From contig NZ_CP135916.1 of NCBI RefSeq assembly GCF_032391395.1, positions 3,069,001 through 3,133,000 of the forward strand: DNA of 64,000 nucleotides, given 5' to 3'. Made by a program: the position numbers and the translations under genes. How positions within the stretch are numbered: position 1 is the stretch's first letter; each line of letters starts with the position of its first letter. Source of the DNA: Sphingomonas sp. Y38-1Y (GTDB lineage: Bacteria > Pseudomonadota > Alphaproteobacteria > Sphingomonadales > Sphingomonadaceae). The notes beneath the pieces were generated by a model. The model did not search any database. It worked only from the letters and a program-made list of their open reading frames with translations, and was not told the origin of the DNA. This document shows, piece by piece, positions 34,622 through 43,684 of the stretch.

Positions 34622-37357
34622 ATGCGTAACCTTGCCTTTCTCCCGATCGTCCTCGCTCTGCCCGCCGCCGCCCAGGCGCAAGCGGTTTCGGGAGAACTCG
34701 CCGACACCGCCGCCGACGAGGCCGATGCGGCAACCGAGGATGGAGGCGGCGAGATCGTCGTCACCGGCCAGCGTCCGCGCGGATCGGTCGCTGGCGACAT
34801 TCCGCCCGAACAGACGCTCTCGCCCGCCGATGTCCGCGCATTCGGCGTCAGCACCATCGCCGAGCTGCTCACCGAATTGTCGCCGCAGACCGGCAGCGGC
34901 CGGGGGCGCGGCGGCGAAGGGCCGGTGCTGCTCCTCGAAGGACGCCGCATCTCCGGCCTGCGCGAGATTCGCGACATCCCGACCGAGGCGATCGCCCGCG
35001 TCGAGATCCTGCCGGAGGAAGTCGCGCTCAAATACGGCTATCCCGCCGATCAGCGCGTGGTGAACATCGTCCTTCGCCGCCGCTTCCGCGCGATCACGGC
35101 GGAGCTGGAGGGCGGCGCGCCCACCGCGAGCGGCAGCGCGAGGAGCGAGGCGGACGTCAACTACCTGCGCATCAACCGCAGCGGCCGGCTCAACATCGAC
35201 ATGGAGGTCTCGGGCGAAAGCGCGCTGACGGAGGCCGAGCGCAACCTCCTCCTCAACCCCGCGGGCCTCCCCTACTCGCTCGGCGGCAACGTCGTCGCCG
35301 CGAACGGATTTGGCGAGATCGACCCGGCCTTGACCGCGCTCGCCGGGCAGACCGTCACCGCCGCGCCCGTCACGGGCGCAAACCCGTCGCTTGCCGACTT
35401 CGCGGCGGGTGCCAATGCGCCGTCGCTCACCGATCTCGGCGCGTTCCGCACGCTGCGGCCGCGTACGCGGTCGGTCGAGGGCAATGCGGTCTATTCGCGC
35501 AACCTGCCCGGCGATATCGCCGCCACCGCCAATCTGGGGTTCACCGCCAGCAACACGCAAGGATTGGTCGGCCTGCCCACCATCGATGTGACGCTGCCGG
35601 GTGCCAGCCCCTTCTCGCCCTTCGACAGCGACGTGCGCGTACTCCGATACTCCGACGCGACCAGCGCGCTGACGCGAGAGACACGGTCGCGCAGCGTGCA
35701 GGCTGGCTTCAGCGCCAACGGCAATGCCGGCGAGTGGCGCTGGACGCTGACGGGCAGCTATGATCGCAGCCAAACCGATACGGAAACCGAGCGCCGCCTC
35801 GCCCTCGACGACTATCGCGCCGGGGTCGCGACGGGCGCGGTCAATCCGTTCGCCGCGCTCCCCTCGCTCGGCCTAGCCGCCAGCGACACCGCGCGATCGG
35901 TCAGCAACACCGCGGAGCTCGAGGGGCTGGCGAACGGCAGCCTATTCACATTGCCCGCAGGCGACGTCGGCGCATCGTTCCGCATGGGTGTCGGCAGCCG
36001 CGACCTCGACAGCCGATCGAACCGCGCCGGTTTCATCCAGACGAGCGACGTCACGCGCCGCAATGCGGGCGCACGCGTCAATTTCGACCTGCCGATTGCC
36101 AGCCGCCGCCGCGATGTGCTCGCCGGCCTTGGCGACCTGTCGTTCAACCTCAACGGCGCGGTCGAGCAGCTCTCCGACTTCGGCACGCTGACGACGGTCG
36201 GCTACGGCGCCAACTGGTCGCCCGCCCCGCGCCTTCGGTTCCTGGCCTCACGCACGCATGAGGAGGGCGCACCAACCCCGCAACAGATCGGCGCGCCGTT
36301 CCTGCTGACGCCGAACGTCCGCACCTTCGACTATGTGCTCGGCCAGACGGTCGACGTAACGGAGATCACCGGCGGCAATCCCGGCCTGACCGCCGACCGC
36401 CGCGATGCGCTGAAGCTCGGCGCGAACTGGCGGCCGATCGCCGACCTCGATCTCGACCTGCGTGCCGACTATACCGCGAACACCATCGACGGCGCGATCG
36501 CGAGCTTCCCCGCCGCGACAGCCGCGATCCAGGCCGCGTTCCCGGAGCGCTTCCTGCGCGGCGATGGCGGGCGGCTGGTCCAGATCGACACGCGCCCGAT
36601 CAACTTCGCGCGGACCGAACGGTCTCAGCTTCGCTGGGGCATCAACCTGTCGCTGCCGGTCACCGGCACGCTCCAGCGCCGCGTGCGCGCCGCGCGTGAG
36701 GCCGGGCAGGACCCCCGCGCGGTCCTGCGCGAGGCGCTCGGCGACCGAGCGCCGCAGGGACGGCGGCGCGAGGGCGGCGAAAATGCCGGCGAGCGCCCGC
36801 GCCGCGCCGGCGGCGGCGAGGGACCGCGCGGCGGCGGCTTCGGCGGGCGCGGTGGTGGCGGGCGCGGCGGCGGTGGCTTCGGTGGCGGCGGCCGCGTTCA
36901 GTTCGCGCTGTTCCATACGCTTCGGCTCAAGGATCGCATCCTCATTCGGGACGGCCTGCCCGAGCTCGATCTGCTGGGCGGCGACGCGGTCGGCGCGCGG
37001 GGCGGTCAGCCGCGGCATCAGGTCGAGCTGCGGAGCGGCTTCACCAAGGATGGCCTGGGCATCCGCGTCAATGCCGACTGGCAGTCGGCGACGCGCGTCA
37101 CCGGCCTCACCCCCGCGGAAGATCTGCGCTTCGGCAGCCTGTTCACGCTCAACCTGCGCGGCTTCGCCAATCTGGGCCAGGTCGCGCCGAAGACCGAGTG
37201 GCTGCGCGGCGCGCGCGTGTCGCTCCGGCTCGACAACCTGCTCGACCGGCGCATCCGCGTCACCGACGCCAACGGCGCGACGCCGCCGGGGCTTCAGCCC
37301 GCCTTGCTCGACCCGCTGGGGCGCTCGTTCCGGGTGGAGCTGCGCAAGCTGTTCTGA
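34622..37357 (+). CDS. TonB-dependent receptor-like outer-membrane protein with Gly/Arg-rich insert
   Basis: The 911-residue protein has a signal peptide (MRNLAFLPIVLALPAAAQAQ), a TonB-box-like GGEIVVTG, a plug domain (about 50-160: STIAELLTELSP, VLLLEGRRISGLREIRDIPTEAIARVEIL) and a beta-barrel ending RVELRKLF with the C-terminal Phe. GGAG precedes the ATG by six bases. Residues about 690-755 form an extracellular-type insert extremely rich in Gly and Arg (GGGFGGRGGGGRGGGGFGGG). The substrate is unknown. The last 64 bp overlap the convergent motB gene. Confidence 0.88.
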   Translation: MRNLAFLPIVLALPAAAQAQAVSGELADTAADEADAATEDGGGEIVVTGQRPRGSVAGDIPPEQTLSPADVRAFGVSTIAELLTELSPQTGSGRGRGGEGPVLLLEGRRISGLREIRDIPTEAIARVEILPEEVALKYGYPADQRVVNIVLRRRFRAITAELEGGAPTASGSARSEADVNYLRINRSGRLNIDMEVSGESALTEAERNLLLNPAGLPYSLGGNVVAANGFGEIDPALTALAGQTVTAAPVTGANPSLADFAAGANAPSLTDLGAFRTLRPRTRSVEGNAVYSRNLPGDIAATANLGFTASNTQGLVGLPTIDVTLPGASPFSPFDSDVRVLRYSDATSALTRETRSRSVQAGFSANGNAGEWRWTLTGSYDRSQTDTETERRLALDDYRAGVATGAVNPFAALPSLGLAASDTARSVSNTAELEGLANGSLFTLPAGDVGASFRMGVGSRDLDSRSNRAGFIQTSDVTRRNAGARVNFDLPIASRRRDVLAGLGDLSFNLNGAVEQLSDFGTLTTVGYGANWSPAPRLRFLASRTHEEGAPTPQQIGAPFLLTPNVRTFDYVLGQTVDVTEITGGNPGLTADRRDALKLGANWRPIADLDLDLRADYTANTIDGAIASFPAATAAIQAAFPERFLRGDGGRLVQIDTRPINFARTERSQLRWGINLSLPVTGTLQRRVRAAREAGQDPRAVLREALGDRAPQGRRREGGENAGERPRRAGGGEGPRGGGFGGRGGGGRGGGGFGGGGRVQFALFHTLRLKDRILIRDGLPELDLLGGDAVGARGGQPRHQVELRSGFTKDGLGIRVNADWQSATRVTGLTPAEDLRFGSLFTLNLRGFANLGQVAPKTEWLRGARVSLRLDNLLDRRIRVTDANGATPPGLQPALLDPLGRSFRVELRKLF

Positions 37358-38298
37358 TCGGCGACGGCGCGGATCGGCCCGGCGGGTGCATCGTCGCCGA
37401 AGCCGGAGCGGCGATAGAGCAAGGTGATCGCCACGCGCCGGTTGCGCGGGTCGCTGGGGTTGTCGACGATCATCGGCTGGCGATCCGCCACCCCCTCGAT
37501 CCGCTCGAACCGCGCTTCGCCGACGCCGCCGCTCGCCAGCCGGCGGCGGGTCGCCTCGGCCCGGCCGCTCGACAGCATCCAGTTGTTCATGCGCAGCGGA
37601 TCGTCATAGCCGAGCGAATCGGTATGGCCGCGGATCATGATCGGGTTTTCCATGCCGCCGATGCTCGACGCGATCATGCCGATCAGCGAATTCGCCTCCG
37701 GCACCAGCACCGTTGTCCCCAGGTCGAACATCGAGTATTTGGCATCGTCGACCAGGTCGATGCGCATGCCGTCGCGCGTCTGGACGAAGCGGATGTGCCG
37801 CGCGAGCTTGGCCATGCGGCCGTCCTGCTTCATCTTGGCCTGAAGCGTCGCGCGCATCCGGCTGAAGTTCTTGCGATCCTCCTGCCGCATCGCCGACTGG
37901 TCCTTCAGCGTGCCCTTCTCGCCCGACCCCTCGCGGTTGCCGCCATCGGCGCCGATCGGGATCGTCATCGACCGCGTGCCCGTCTGGCCAGCGCGATTGG
38001 GATAATTGTCCTTGTCGGTCAGGCTGGACCCGCCGAACATGCCGTTCGACCCGGCCGAATTCTGCTTCAGCTCGATCAGTGTGGGCGTGAAATAGTCGGC
38101 CAGCGCCTTGCGCTGCTTCTCCGTCGTCGCGCCGAGCAGCCACATCAGCAGGAAGAACGCCATCATCGCCGTCACGAAATCGGCATAAGCGACCTTCCAC
38201 GCGCCGCCGTGATGGCCGCCATGCCCCTCGACGAACACCTTCTTGACGATGATCTTGGGCGGCTGGTTGTTGCCGTGCGGCGCCCGGGCGGCGGGCAC
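37294..38298 (-). CDS. motB: Flagellar motor stator protein MotB
   Basis: MotB with MotA forms the ion-conducting stator. The 334-residue protein starts at GTG 38298, one base after the motA stop. AWKVAYADFVTAMMAFFLLMWLL is the single transmembrane helix with the ion-carrying D40. The periplasmic OmpA-like domain (about 190-310) contains IMIRGHTDSLGYDDPLRMNNWMLSSGRAEATRRRL, the peptidoglycan-binding motif. A Gly/Ser/charged linker of about 100 residues separates the two. Overlap with the convergent TonB receptor covers its last 20 codons. Confidence 0.95.
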   Translation of the reverse strand: MPAARAPHGNNQPPKIIVKKVFVEGHGGHHGGAWKVAYADFVTAMMAFFLLMWLLGATTEKQRKALADYFTPTLIELKQNSAGSNGMFGGSSLTDKDNYPNRAGQTGTRSMTIPIGADGGNREGSGEKGTLKDQSAMRQEDRKNFSRMRATLQAKMKQDGRMAKLARHIRFVQTRDGMRIDLVDDAKYSMFDLGTTVLVPEANSLIGMIASSIGGMENPIMIRGHTDSLGYDDPLRMNNWMLSSGRAEATRRRLASGGVGEARFERIEGVADRQPMIVDNPSDPRNRRVAITLLYRRSGFGDDAPAGPIRAVADQNSLRSSTRNERPSGSSKAG

Positions 38299-38299
38299 C

Positions 38300-39163
38300 T
38301 TACCTACCCCTCAGACCGTCGAACACCTCGGCGAAGCCGGGCTGGTTGTGGTGCGCGATGCCAGACCGCGCCGCCTCGATCACCAGCGGCTGAGGATGGC
38401 CGTGGAGCGAGGCGATGATGATCTGCTTGACGGTGTGATAGATCGCGGCGTCCGCGTCGATCACCTGCTGGAGCCGCGTCGCCAGCGGGCCGACGATGCC
38501 ATAGGCGAGCAGCACGCCCAGGAAGGTGCCGACCAGCGCCGAACCGATCATCGCGCCAAGGATCGAGGGCGGCTTGTCGATCGAGCCCATCGTCTTCACC
38601 ACGCCCAGCACCGCCGCGACGATGCCGAGCGCGGGGAGCGCGTCGGCCAGGCCCTGAAGCGTCGTCTGCGGCCCCTGCACCTCGTGGTGGTGGGTCTTGA
38701 TCGAGTTGTCCATGACCTCCTCGACCGCGTGCACGTCGAGCGTGCCCGACGAGACGACGACGAGGCGGAGCGTATCGGCGATCAGGCCGGTCAGCGCGTG
38801 ATCGGCCAGGATGCGGGGATATTCGGCGAACAGCGCGGAGGATTTGGGATCCTCGACATGCGGTTCCAGCGCGATCGGCCCCTCGACGCGCAGCATCTTC
38901 ATCAGCTTGGAGACGAGGAAGATGACGTCGAGATAATCCTGCTTCTTGTACTTGGGGCCCTTGATGACCTTCATCACCCCGCCGCCCATCGCCTTCAGCT
39001 CACGGCCCGAATTGCCGATGATGAGCGCGCCCAGCGCCGCACCGCCGATGATGAGCATCTCGTGCGGCAGCGCGTGTAGCACCGGGCCGAGCGCACCGCC
39101 GGTGATGACGAAACCGCCGAACACCATCGCGATGAGCACCACGAAACCGATTGCAGGAAACAT
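38300..39163 (-). CDS. motA: Flagellar motor stator protein MotA
   Basis: The 287-residue protein shows four transmembrane helices: GFVVLIAMVFGGFVITGG, EMLIIGGAALGALIIGNSG, then LADALPALGIVAAVLGVVKTM and GSALVGTFLGVLLAYGIVGPLA. The large cytoplasmic loop between helices 2 and 3 holds the charged residues that contact FliG. It is the fourth-last to second-last type MotA seen in Caulobacter-like bacteria (PALGIVAAVLGV). The gene lies 132 bp downstream of flgL on the same strand, so it may have its own promoter; I could not recognise one. Confidence 0.95.
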   Translation of the reverse strand: MFPAIGFVVLIAMVFGGFVITGGALGPVLHALPHEMLIIGGAALGALIIGNSGRELKAMGGGVMKVIKGPKYKKQDYLDVIFLVSKLMKMLRVEGPIALEPHVEDPKSSALFAEYPRILADHALTGLIADTLRLVVVSSGTLDVHAVEEVMDNSIKTHHHEVQGPQTTLQGLADALPALGIVAAVLGVVKTMGSIDKPPSILGAMIGSALVGTFLGVLLAYGIVGPLATRLQQVIDADAAIYHTVKQIIIASLHGHPQPLVIEAARSGIAHHNQPGFAEVFDGLRGR

Positions 39164-39295
39164 CGACGCTTGCCCCTCGGGTCCACACGCGGGTTGCGCA
39201 TGGCGACCCCCTGTCCCGTCTTGTGACGCCGAAGCGTCGAGAAATGGTTACCGAGCTTCCACTTTGCGCACCGGACCTGATCCGGAAGACGATAA

Positions 39296-40165
39296 CTAGC
39301 GAAGCTGGTCGAACAGGCTGAGGCTGGTCAGCTTGGAAAAGCTCGCCTGCGTGGCCGACAGGATCGTGAGCGTCTTCTGAAGCTCGATGACCGTCGCGGA
39401 AATGTCGGTGTCCTCGATCGCCGACCGCGCTTCCTCGCGCCCGACCGCAACCTCGTCCAGCCGCTCCATCTCCATGTCGAGGCGCATGGCGCGGGCGCCG
39501 ATGCTGCCGCGCATCCCGGAAACGGTATCGATCGACGCGGTGACCGCGTCGCCCGCCTCGCCGATCCCCTTGCCTTCCTTGACCGCCGCCGACAGCGCGG
39601 AGAGCGTGTCGAACATCGCCTGAAGGCGCGTGCCGTCCTCGGTCACCTGGACCGCCGTGCCCTCGCCGGTCGGGATCGATCCGGGCGTGGTGCCGCCGAC
39701 ATAGGTGACGCGGCCGTTTGCGCCGGTCGCGAACGCCGCTTCACCGCCGCCGCCGAACAGGGGCACGCCGCGCGCATCCTTCTGGTTGGCGAGCGCGGCG
39801 ACGTCCTCGAGAATGCCGTCGAGCTGCGTCGCGATCACCGCGCGCTGGTCGGCGGTCAGCGTGCCGCTGTTCGCCTGGATCGCCAGTTCCTTGGCGCGCT
39901 GGAGCTGGTCGGTGATGCTGCCGAGCGTCGCGTCCGATTGCGCGAGGATGCCGGCCGCCAGGTCGAGGTTCGCGCCGACCGCCTTGTCGTCCGCCGCCGC
40001 GCGCTTCAGCCCCGCCAGCCGCGTGAAGCCTGCCGCATCGTCCGACGCGACCGCCAGCTTCTTGGTCGAGGCGATCTGCGTCTGGAGCTTGTCGGCCTTG
40101 ACGTTCAGCCCGGTCATCTGGGTCAGGCTGCGGCCATAGAATTGGCTGGTGGAAAGTCGGTCCAT
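39296..40165 (-). CDS. flgL: Flagellar hook-associated protein 3 (FlgL)
   Basis: The 289-residue protein is flagellin-like, with helical ends (STSQFYGRSLTQMTGLNVKADKLQTQIA at the N-terminus; DTDISATVIELQKTLTILSATQASFSKLTSLSLFDQLR at the C-terminus) that form the coiled-coil core of the hook-filament junction. ATG 40165 is chosen because GGTGAG lies before it; a GTG at 40174 overlapping the flgK stop is also possible. It is the final flg gene of the operon. Confidence 0.92.
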   Translation of the reverse strand: MDRLSTSQFYGRSLTQMTGLNVKADKLQTQIASTKKLAVASDDAAGFTRLAGLKRAAADDKAVGANLDLAAGILAQSDATLGSITDQLQRAKELAIQANSGTLTADQRAVIATQLDGILEDVAALANQKDARGVPLFGGGGEAAFATGANGRVTYVGGTTPGSIPTGEGTAVQVTEDGTRLQAMFDTLSALSAAVKEGKGIGEAGDAVTASIDTVSGMRGSIGARAMRLDMEMERLDEVAVGREEARSAIEDTDISATVIELQKTLTILSATQASFSKLTSLSLFDQLR

Positions 40166-40170
40166 GGCGC

Positions 40171-41496
40171 TCACCGGATCTGGAACAGCGTGTCGAGCGT
40201 CTCGCGCGCCACCTGGATGACGCGCGCCGACGCCTGATAGGCTTGCTGGAAGCGCAACAGATTGACCGCTTCCTCGTCGAGGTTGACGCCGCTCACCGCA
40301 TCGCGCGACGCGACGGCATTGTCGTGGATCGCCGATTGGGCGTCGATGACGCTGCGCTTGGCGGCGATCGCCGCGCCGGTCGCGCTCTGCATCGTCGTCA
40401 GCCGATTCTCGAATCCGCCGCCGGTACGCAGGGCAGCGAGCGCGGCGAGGTTGCCATTGCCCTGCTTGCCCGAACCCGGCGTCGCTGCCGCGATGCCCGC
40501 GCCATCGGTCAGGACCATCGTCATCGTCGTGGCGCTGTCGCCCGCGAACATCGGTTTGCCCGCGGCACCGTTCAGGTCGTGGCCGCCCGCCTGCACCGCG
40601 TTAACGCCCTCGGCAAAGTCGCTGGCCAGGTCGTCGAGCGACGCGCGCGCGTCCGCGACGCGCTGGGCGCCATCGACGATCCCCGCCATCGCCCCGCCCT
40701 GTGCCGGGATCACCGATGCTTCGCCGCCGATGACGAGGTGGAACTGGACGACACCGCCCTTGCCGTGCGTCACGCCGACATTCGCCGACTGGTCGCCAAC
40801 GACCAGGGTCGGGCCGCCCTCGGCGCCGGCCTTCACCGTCGCGCGACCGGCCGCGTCGAAGCTGACGGAGGTGTCGACGATCGCCGACATCGTTTCGAGG
40901 ATGCGGTCCCGCTCGTCGAGCAGCGCCGGCGAGGGCATCCCGCCGGAGCGGCCGAGTGCCGAATTGACCTTTGCCAGCGCGGCGGCGGCGGCGCTGAGAT
41001 CGGTCGCGGCGCTTTGCGCATTGGCGTCGATCTCTGCCGCGGCATCGGCGAGCGCGCTGCCGGTCGAGCGGAACGCCGCCGCGATGGCGCTCGCCTGCTC
41101 CAGCATCACCGCGCGCGGCGCGCTGGCGGCGGGGTTGGCGGCCAGGCTCTGGGCCGCGTTGAAGAAGTCGCCCATGCGGGCGGAAAGCTGGCTGCCGTCG
41201 AGCGCGGTCTCGATCCGGTCGAGCCAGACCATGCCGGTCTCGCTGCGCGCCAGTTCGCTCCCGCTCGACCGGACAGCGGCGGAGCGGAAGGCGTCGGCGG
41301 CGCGATCGACCAGGCCGAGCGTGACGCCCGCCTGTACCGTGCCGCCCGTCCCGGCGGTCGCCGCGACCTCGCGCAGCGTCGGGCTGCGCCGGACATAGCC
41401 GACGGTGCCCGCATTGGCGATGTTGTCCGACGCCGTCGCCAGCGCGCCCTGATAGGCGCGGACGCCGCTGGCGCCGATGCCGAGCAGGTCGCTCAT
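40171..41496 (-). CDS. flgK: Flagellar hook-associated protein 1 (FlgK)
   Basis: The 441-residue protein starts MSDLLGIGASGVRAYQGALATASDNIANAGTVGYVRR, the rod/hook family N-terminal motif, and ends EEAVNLLRFQQAYQASARVIQVARETLDTLFQI, the FlgK C-terminal coiled coil. It caps the hook and joins FlgL and filament. At 441 residues it is shorter than enteric FlgK (about 550), consistent with a small outer domain. It overlaps flgJ by ATGA. Confidence 0.95.
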   Translation of the reverse strand: MSDLLGIGASGVRAYQGALATASDNIANAGTVGYVRRSPTLREVAATAGTGGTVQAGVTLGLVDRAADAFRSAAVRSSGSELARSETGMVWLDRIETALDGSQLSARMGDFFNAAQSLAANPAASAPRAVMLEQASAIAAAFRSTGSALADAAAEIDANAQSAATDLSAAAAALAKVNSALGRSGGMPSPALLDERDRILETMSAIVDTSVSFDAAGRATVKAGAEGGPTLVVGDQSANVGVTHGKGGVVQFHLVIGGEASVIPAQGGAMAGIVDGAQRVADARASLDDLASDFAEGVNAVQAGGHDLNGAAGKPMFAGDSATTMTMVLTDGAGIAAATPGSGKQGNGNLAALAALRTGGGFENRLTTMQSATGAAIAAKRSVIDAQSAIHDNAVASRDAVSGVNLDEEAVNLLRFQQAYQASARVIQVARETLDTLFQIR

Positions 41497-41807
41497 TTGA
41501 GCGTGTCCCCGCCCTGCTTGGCCAGGAACTCGGTCATCGCCTTGCCGATGCCGATCGGCGCGTGCTCGGCCATCGCCTTGGCAAGCTGCTGGTCCTGCAT
41601 GTCACGGAACTGCGTCAGCGCGTTCGATTCGAACAGGCCGTCGGCCAGCTTGGCCTTGCGCATCGATCCCAGCATCATGCCGGTAAAGATCGCCTCGAAC
41701 TTCTTGCCCGCCGCGTCCAGATTGGCGCGCGTGCCCAGTCGCCCCGTGTCGGTCGACACGGTGGCAAGGCTGCTCGGCGCCTGCGAAAGGGCGGGAAGAT
41801 CGGTCAC
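41493..41807 (-). CDS. flgJ: Rod-binding protein, FlgJ N-terminal domain only
   Basis: The 104-residue protein starts at GTG 41807, overlapping the flgI stop. It contains AAGKKFEAIFTGMMLGSMRKAKLADGLF and QFRDMQDQQLAKAMAE, the rod-assembly (Rod_binding) domain. The muramidase domain found at the C-terminus of enteric FlgJ is absent; a separate transglycosylase gene at 52321 probably supplies that activity. Confidence 0.93.
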   Translation of the reverse strand: MTDLPALSQAPSSLATVSTDTGRLGTRANLDAAGKKFEAIFTGMMLGSMRKAKLADGLFESNALTQFRDMQDQQLAKAMAEHAPIGIGKAMTEFLAKQGGDTLK

Positions 41808-42946
41808 AGCACCACCAGCTCGGCCTTGAGCGCCCCGGCTTCCTTCAGCGCCTCCAGGATCGCGACCAGGTCGGCGGGCGAGGCACCGATCGCGTTCACG
41901 GCCTTGACCACGTCGGCCAGCTTGGGCCCGGGCTCGAGGAGGAACATCGGCTTCACTTCTTCCTGCACGCCCACGTTGCTGCGCTGTTCGGTGGCGGTCT
42001 GGCCCTGGCTGAAGGGCGCGGGCTGGACCACCTGCTGAGCCTCATCGATACGCACGGTTAGTTTACCATGCGTTACCGCGGCGGGCGCGACGCGGACGGC
42101 CGAGTTGATGACGACGGTGCCGGTGCGCGCATTGACGATGACGCGTGCCGCCGCCTCCGCTGCCTCGACGGGAATGTTCTCGATCTGCGCCATCATCTGC
42201 GTGCGCAGGTCTGCGCCCGGCGGAGCGGCGACGCTGACCGACACGGCATCGACCGCGCGCGCGGTCATCACGCCGAAGCGGCCGTTGATCGCCGCGGCGA
42301 CGCGCTGTGCCGTGGTGAAGTCGGCGCGCGCGAGATTGAAGGTGAGGCCGGGCGCGGTGTCGAAGCCGGTGTCGACCGCCCGCTCGACCGTCGCCCCATC
42401 GGGAATGCGGCCGGACGAGGGGATGTTGACGACGATCTTCGACCCATCGGCGCCCTCGGCACCCAGGCCGCTGACGGCCAGATTGCCCTGCGCCATCGCA
42501 TAGATCTGGCCATCGGCACCCAAGAGCGGCGTCAGGATCAGCGCGCCGCCGCGAAGCGACTTGGCCTTGCCCATCGACGCGACCGTGATGTCGATCCGCT
42601 GGCCGGGCTTCGAAAAGGCGGGCAGCTCGGCGGTAATCATCACCACCGCGGCGTTCTTCAGCGCCGGATTGATCCCCGGCGGCAGCTGAAAGCCGAAGCG
42701 TGCGGTCACGCCCTTCATCGACTGGACAGTATATTCCAGATTGTCGTCACCCGTCCCCGGCAGGCCGACGACGATGCCGTAACCCGTCAGCTGGTTGGCG
42801 CGGATACCCTGGAACGCGCCCAGGTCCTTGATCCGCTGCGCATGCGCCGGCGCGCCGAATGCTGAGACGAGCGCGAGCGCGATCAGCGTCCAAATGGGAA
42901 CCGGACGCGCGGGGATCAGGCGGCGAAGCATGGTGGCGATTTCCAT
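41804..42946 (-). CDS. flgI: Flagellar P-ring protein FlgI
   Basis: The 380-residue protein has a signal peptide (ending APAHAQ) and the conserved start RIKDLGAFQGIRANQLTGYGIVVGLPGTGD, then MKGVTARFG and AAVVMITAELPAFSKPGQRIDI. It ends with the family motif DLVAILEALKEAGALKAELVVL. FlgI polymerises into the periplasmic P-ring around the rod with help from FlgA. Its ATG overlaps the flgH stop (TGATG). Confidence 0.97.
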   Translation of the reverse strand: MEIATMLRRLIPARPVPIWTLIALALVSAFGAPAHAQRIKDLGAFQGIRANQLTGYGIVVGLPGTGDDNLEYTVQSMKGVTARFGFQLPPGINPALKNAAVVMITAELPAFSKPGQRIDITVASMGKAKSLRGGALILTPLLGADGQIYAMAQGNLAVSGLGAEGADGSKIVVNIPSSGRIPDGATVERAVDTGFDTAPGLTFNLARADFTTAQRVAAAINGRFGVMTARAVDAVSVSVAAPPGADLRTQMMAQIENIPVEAAEAAARVIVNARTGTVVINSAVRVAPAAVTHGKLTVRIDEAQQVVQPAPFSQGQTATEQRSNVGVQEEVKPMFLLEPGPKLADVVKAVNAIGASPADLVAILEALKEAGALKAELVVL

Positions 42947-43683
42947 CAGAACGGGCTCACGACCTGGAAGAAGCGGCTCAGCCAGCCCTGTCGGCTGGCG
43001 CGGGCGACGTCGCCCTTGCCGGTGTAGCTGATCTTGGCATCGGCGACGCGGGTCGAGGCGACGCGGTTGTTCGCGTCGACGTCGATCGTCCGCACGATGC
43101 CCTTGATCTGGACATATTCGTCGCCGCGATTGAGCGTCACCTGCTTGCGCCCCTGCACCAGCATGGTGCCGTTGGGGTACACCTCGGCGACGGTCACGCT
43201 GACTTCGCCCGACAGCGCGTTCGACTGGTCGGCGGTGCCCTGGCCCTGGAAGCCGCGATTGCCGCTGGCGCGCGCATCGCTCGGGCTGAACAGGTTGAGC
43301 GGCCCGGTCGACGGGCCGACCAGCCCGAACCCGCCCTTGCTGTCGAGGTTGGAGGTCGCCGACTTCGACGCGGCAGTCCGCTCGACCAGCACGATCGTCA
43401 GCGGGTCGCCGACACGGCGGGCGCGCTGCCCCTCGTAGAGCGCGGCATAGCCGTCGCTCGCCTGAAAGATCGCGCCGTTGGCCGGGCGCACGGGCGCGGC
43501 GACGGGCATGGTCGCGGTGTAATCCTCGCGCGGCTGCCTCTTGCCGAACACCTGGGCGTGCGCGGGCGCGGCGGCGAGGCCGATCGCCGCGAGCGACGCG
43601 GTGCCGAGCGCGAGCCCGGCGGCGAACTCGACCCAGCCCGACCGGCTGGGGAGCGCGCGGCGGCGAAGCGTGATCGTCCGCAT
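42946..43683 (-). CDS. flgH: Flagellar L-ring protein FlgH, without lipidation cysteine
   Basis: The 245-residue protein forms the outer-membrane L-ring. Core motifs are conserved: AALYEGQRARRVGDPLTIVLVERTAASKSA, GSVSVTV-type strand GEVSVTVAEVYPNGTMLVQGRKQV and EYVQIKGIVRTIDVDANNRVAST. The N-terminus is a long signal peptide ending AHAQ with no lipobox, and there is no Cys anywhere in the protein, whereas most FlgH proteins are lipoproteins. I use ATG 43683, one base after the flgG stop; an upstream GTG/ATG reading would overlap flgG by 20 bp. Confidence 0.95.
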   Translation of the reverse strand: MRTITLRRRALPSRSGWVEFAAGLALGTASLAAIGLAAAPAHAQVFGKRQPREDYTATMPVAAPVRPANGAIFQASDGYAALYEGQRARRVGDPLTIVLVERTAASKSATSNLDSKGGFGLVGPSTGPLNLFSPSDARASGNRGFQGQGTADQSNALSGEVSVTVAEVYPNGTMLVQGRKQVTLNRGDEYVQIKGIVRTIDVDANNRVASTRVADAKISYTGKGDVARASRQGWLSRFFQVVSPF

Positions 43684-43684
43684 C

